A stretch of 5,245 bases of DNA, taken from the NCBI GenBank assembly GCA_017390825.1, contig JAFPAK010000215.1, positions 1 through 5,245 on the forward strand, given 5' to 3'. This stretch comes from Clostridia bacterium. GTDB lineage: Bacteria > Bacillota_A > Clostridia > Oscillospirales > Acutalibacteraceae. The notes below the pieces were generated by a model. That model worked only from the letters and a program-made list of their open reading frames with translations. It was not told where the DNA came from and did not search any database. Of this stretch, positions 4,318 through 5,245 are shown one piece after another. A program made the translations under genes and the position numbers. Positions within the stretch are counted from its first letter, which is position 1, and each line of letters opens with the position of its first letter.

Positions 4318-5245
4318 ATGGGACTTTATAGAGATCTGACCGATTACAGCAATAGCGATATGTACCCGATGCATATGCCGGGACATAAGCGAAATGATGA
4401 GTTTTTGAATATAGACGAGGCTTGTAAAATAGATATCACCGAAATAGACGGATTTGATAATCTGCATCATGCGGACGGTGTGATAAAAGAGTTGCAAGAC
4501 CGCGTTGCCGCTCTTTACGGTGCAATGGAAAGCTATATTCTTGTCAACGGCTCATCCTGCGGTATTATGTCGGCAGTATGCGCTGTTTGCGACAATGAAG
4601 ATGATATCATACTAACAAGAGCCGCTCATCAATCTGCGTACAATGCAGTTGAACTGAAAGGCTTGAATGCTCACTATATTTTACCGCAATACAACGAATT
4701 TTTCGGTATAAACAGCGCCGTTTGTGTTGATGATGTCAAAGCAGCACTTGAAACCACTCCGAACGCAAAGGCGGTGCTGATAGTATCACCCACATATGAA
4801 GGTGTAACTGCTCCGATAAGGGAAATAGCCAATACCGTACACTCAAATGGTAAATTACTGATCGTGGACGAGGCGCACGGGGCACATCTCGGATTTTCTG
4901 CCGAAAACGAGTGTTCTGCAGTAACACAGGGTGCAGATATTGTAATACAAAGTCTGCACAAAACGCTGCCGGCATACACTCAGTCGGCAGTACTGCATAT
5001 CTGTTCCGAGCGTGTGGATACAAATAAAGTCAGAAAATATCTGTCGATATTCCAGACCACCAGCCCGTCATACATACTTATGGGTGGGATCGACCGCTGT
5101 GTTGATCTGCTTGAAAAGAATAAGGATCAACTTTTTAATGCCTATTATAATAGGTTGACAGCATTTTATAAATCAGCTGAAGGTTTCAAAAATATCAGAC
5201 TGCTTAAAAAAGGCGTATTCAAAAACACCGGATATGATATAGGCA
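4318..5245 (+). CDS. Orn/Lys/Arg decarboxylase-family PLP enzyme, 5' 309 codons
   Basis: Fold-type I PLP enzyme that would remove CO2 from ornithine, lysine or arginine to give a polyamine or diamine; the substrate cannot be told from sequence. The protein opens with MYPMHMPGHKR (15-25), the usual start of the catalytic domain, so the N-terminal wing domain of the large enterobacterial inducible enzymes is missing. VNGSSCG (76-82) is the probable phosphate-binding segment. DEAHGAH (184-190) carries the Asp that contacts the pyridine nitrogen by homology. QSLHKTLPAYTQSA (211-224) contains the Schiff-base lysine, Lys215, close to the family signature SxHKxxxxxTQ. Firmicute enzymes of this short type run to roughly 470-490 residues, so the C-terminal part lies beyond the right edge. 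The ATG at 4318-4320 stands 7 nt after GGAGG. It is divergent from spoIIA. Cytosolic; no signal peptide seen. Confidence 0.92.
   Translation, partial: MGLYRDLTDYSNSDMYPMHMPGHKRNDEFLNIDEACKIDITEIDGFDNLHHADGVIKELQDRVAALYGAMESYILVNGSSCGIMSAVCAVCDNEDDIILTRAAHQSAYNAVELKGLNAHYILPQYNEFFGINSAVCVDDVKAALETTPNAKAVLIVSPTYEGVTAPIREIANTVHSNGKLLIVDEAHGAHLGFSAENECSAVTQGADIVIQSLHKTLPAYTQSAVLHICSERVDTNKVRKYLSIFQTTSPSYILMGGIDRCVDLLEKNKDQLFNAYYNRLTAFYKSAEGFKNIRLLKKGVFKNTGYDIG

Noticed and set aside
4314..4331. Five-codon frame starting at an ATG 4 nt before the decarboxylase start
   Set aside because: Its ATG is only 3 nt from GGAGG, too close for normal initiation, whereas 4318 has ideal spacing. A regulatory minigene role cannot be supported.
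4243..4979. Minus-strand open frames across the divergent region and opposite the decarboxylase gene
   Set aside because: They run antisense to a well-identified decarboxylase and its promoter, and show no recognisable protein family.
1..5245. Mobile elements, CRISPR arrays, tRNA or rRNA genes, phage or defence genes
   Set aside because: I saw no transposase, no regularly spaced repeats, no tRNA-like cloverleaf and no defence-type domain. All long open frames on the coding strands are housekeeping, sporulation or metabolic genes.

Overview
The window looks like chromosomal DNA from an endospore-forming (or spore-gene-carrying) anaerobic Firmicute, probably a clostridial lineage such as Ruminococcus/Oscillospiraceae. 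The reasons are a complete spoIIA operon, an RNase Y gene, textbook TTGACA-17-TATAAT-type promoters, purine-rich Shine-Dalgarno sites and moderate G+C. The genus is inference from style, not from a search.

Layout, left to right. Positions 1-1382 (minus) hold the first 460 codons of rny (RNase Y), cut by the window's left edge. Positions 1383-1710 are non-coding: rny leader, a strong sigma-A promoter, a perfect 14-bp palindrome and a GC-rich hairpin that probably ends the gene behind it. Positions 1711-1986 (minus) encode a 91-residue protein with two zinc ribbons. Positions 2057-2614 (minus) encode a SigH-like sigma factor with its own sigma-A promoter at 2662-2690. Positions 2768-4177 (minus) are the spoIIA operon, spoIIAA-spoIIAB-sigF, with a 4-bp overlap between spoIIAB and sigF. 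Positions 4178-4317 are a divergent promoter region built around a 41-bp inverted repeat. Positions 4318-5245 (plus) hold the first 309 codons of an Orn/Lys/Arg decarboxylase-family PLP enzyme, cut by the right edge.

How the genes work together. SpoIIAA, SpoIIAB and SigF form the partner-switching module that activates the first forespore-specific sigma factor. SpoIIAB (anti-sigma, kinase) holds SigF, and dephosphorylated SpoIIAA releases it. All the catalytic and switch residues I can identify are intact. The next gene in the same direction resembles SigH, which in Bacillus subtilis transcribes spoIIA, so two layers of the sporulation cascade sit in tandem here. The spoIIA promoter that I can see is sigma-A-like, and I find no SigH-type -10 element.

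I do not see a clearly novel multi-gene system. The best leads are the inverted repeat embedded in the two divergent promoters, the N-terminally short SigF, and the SigH-like/zinc-ribbon tandem behind spoIIA.
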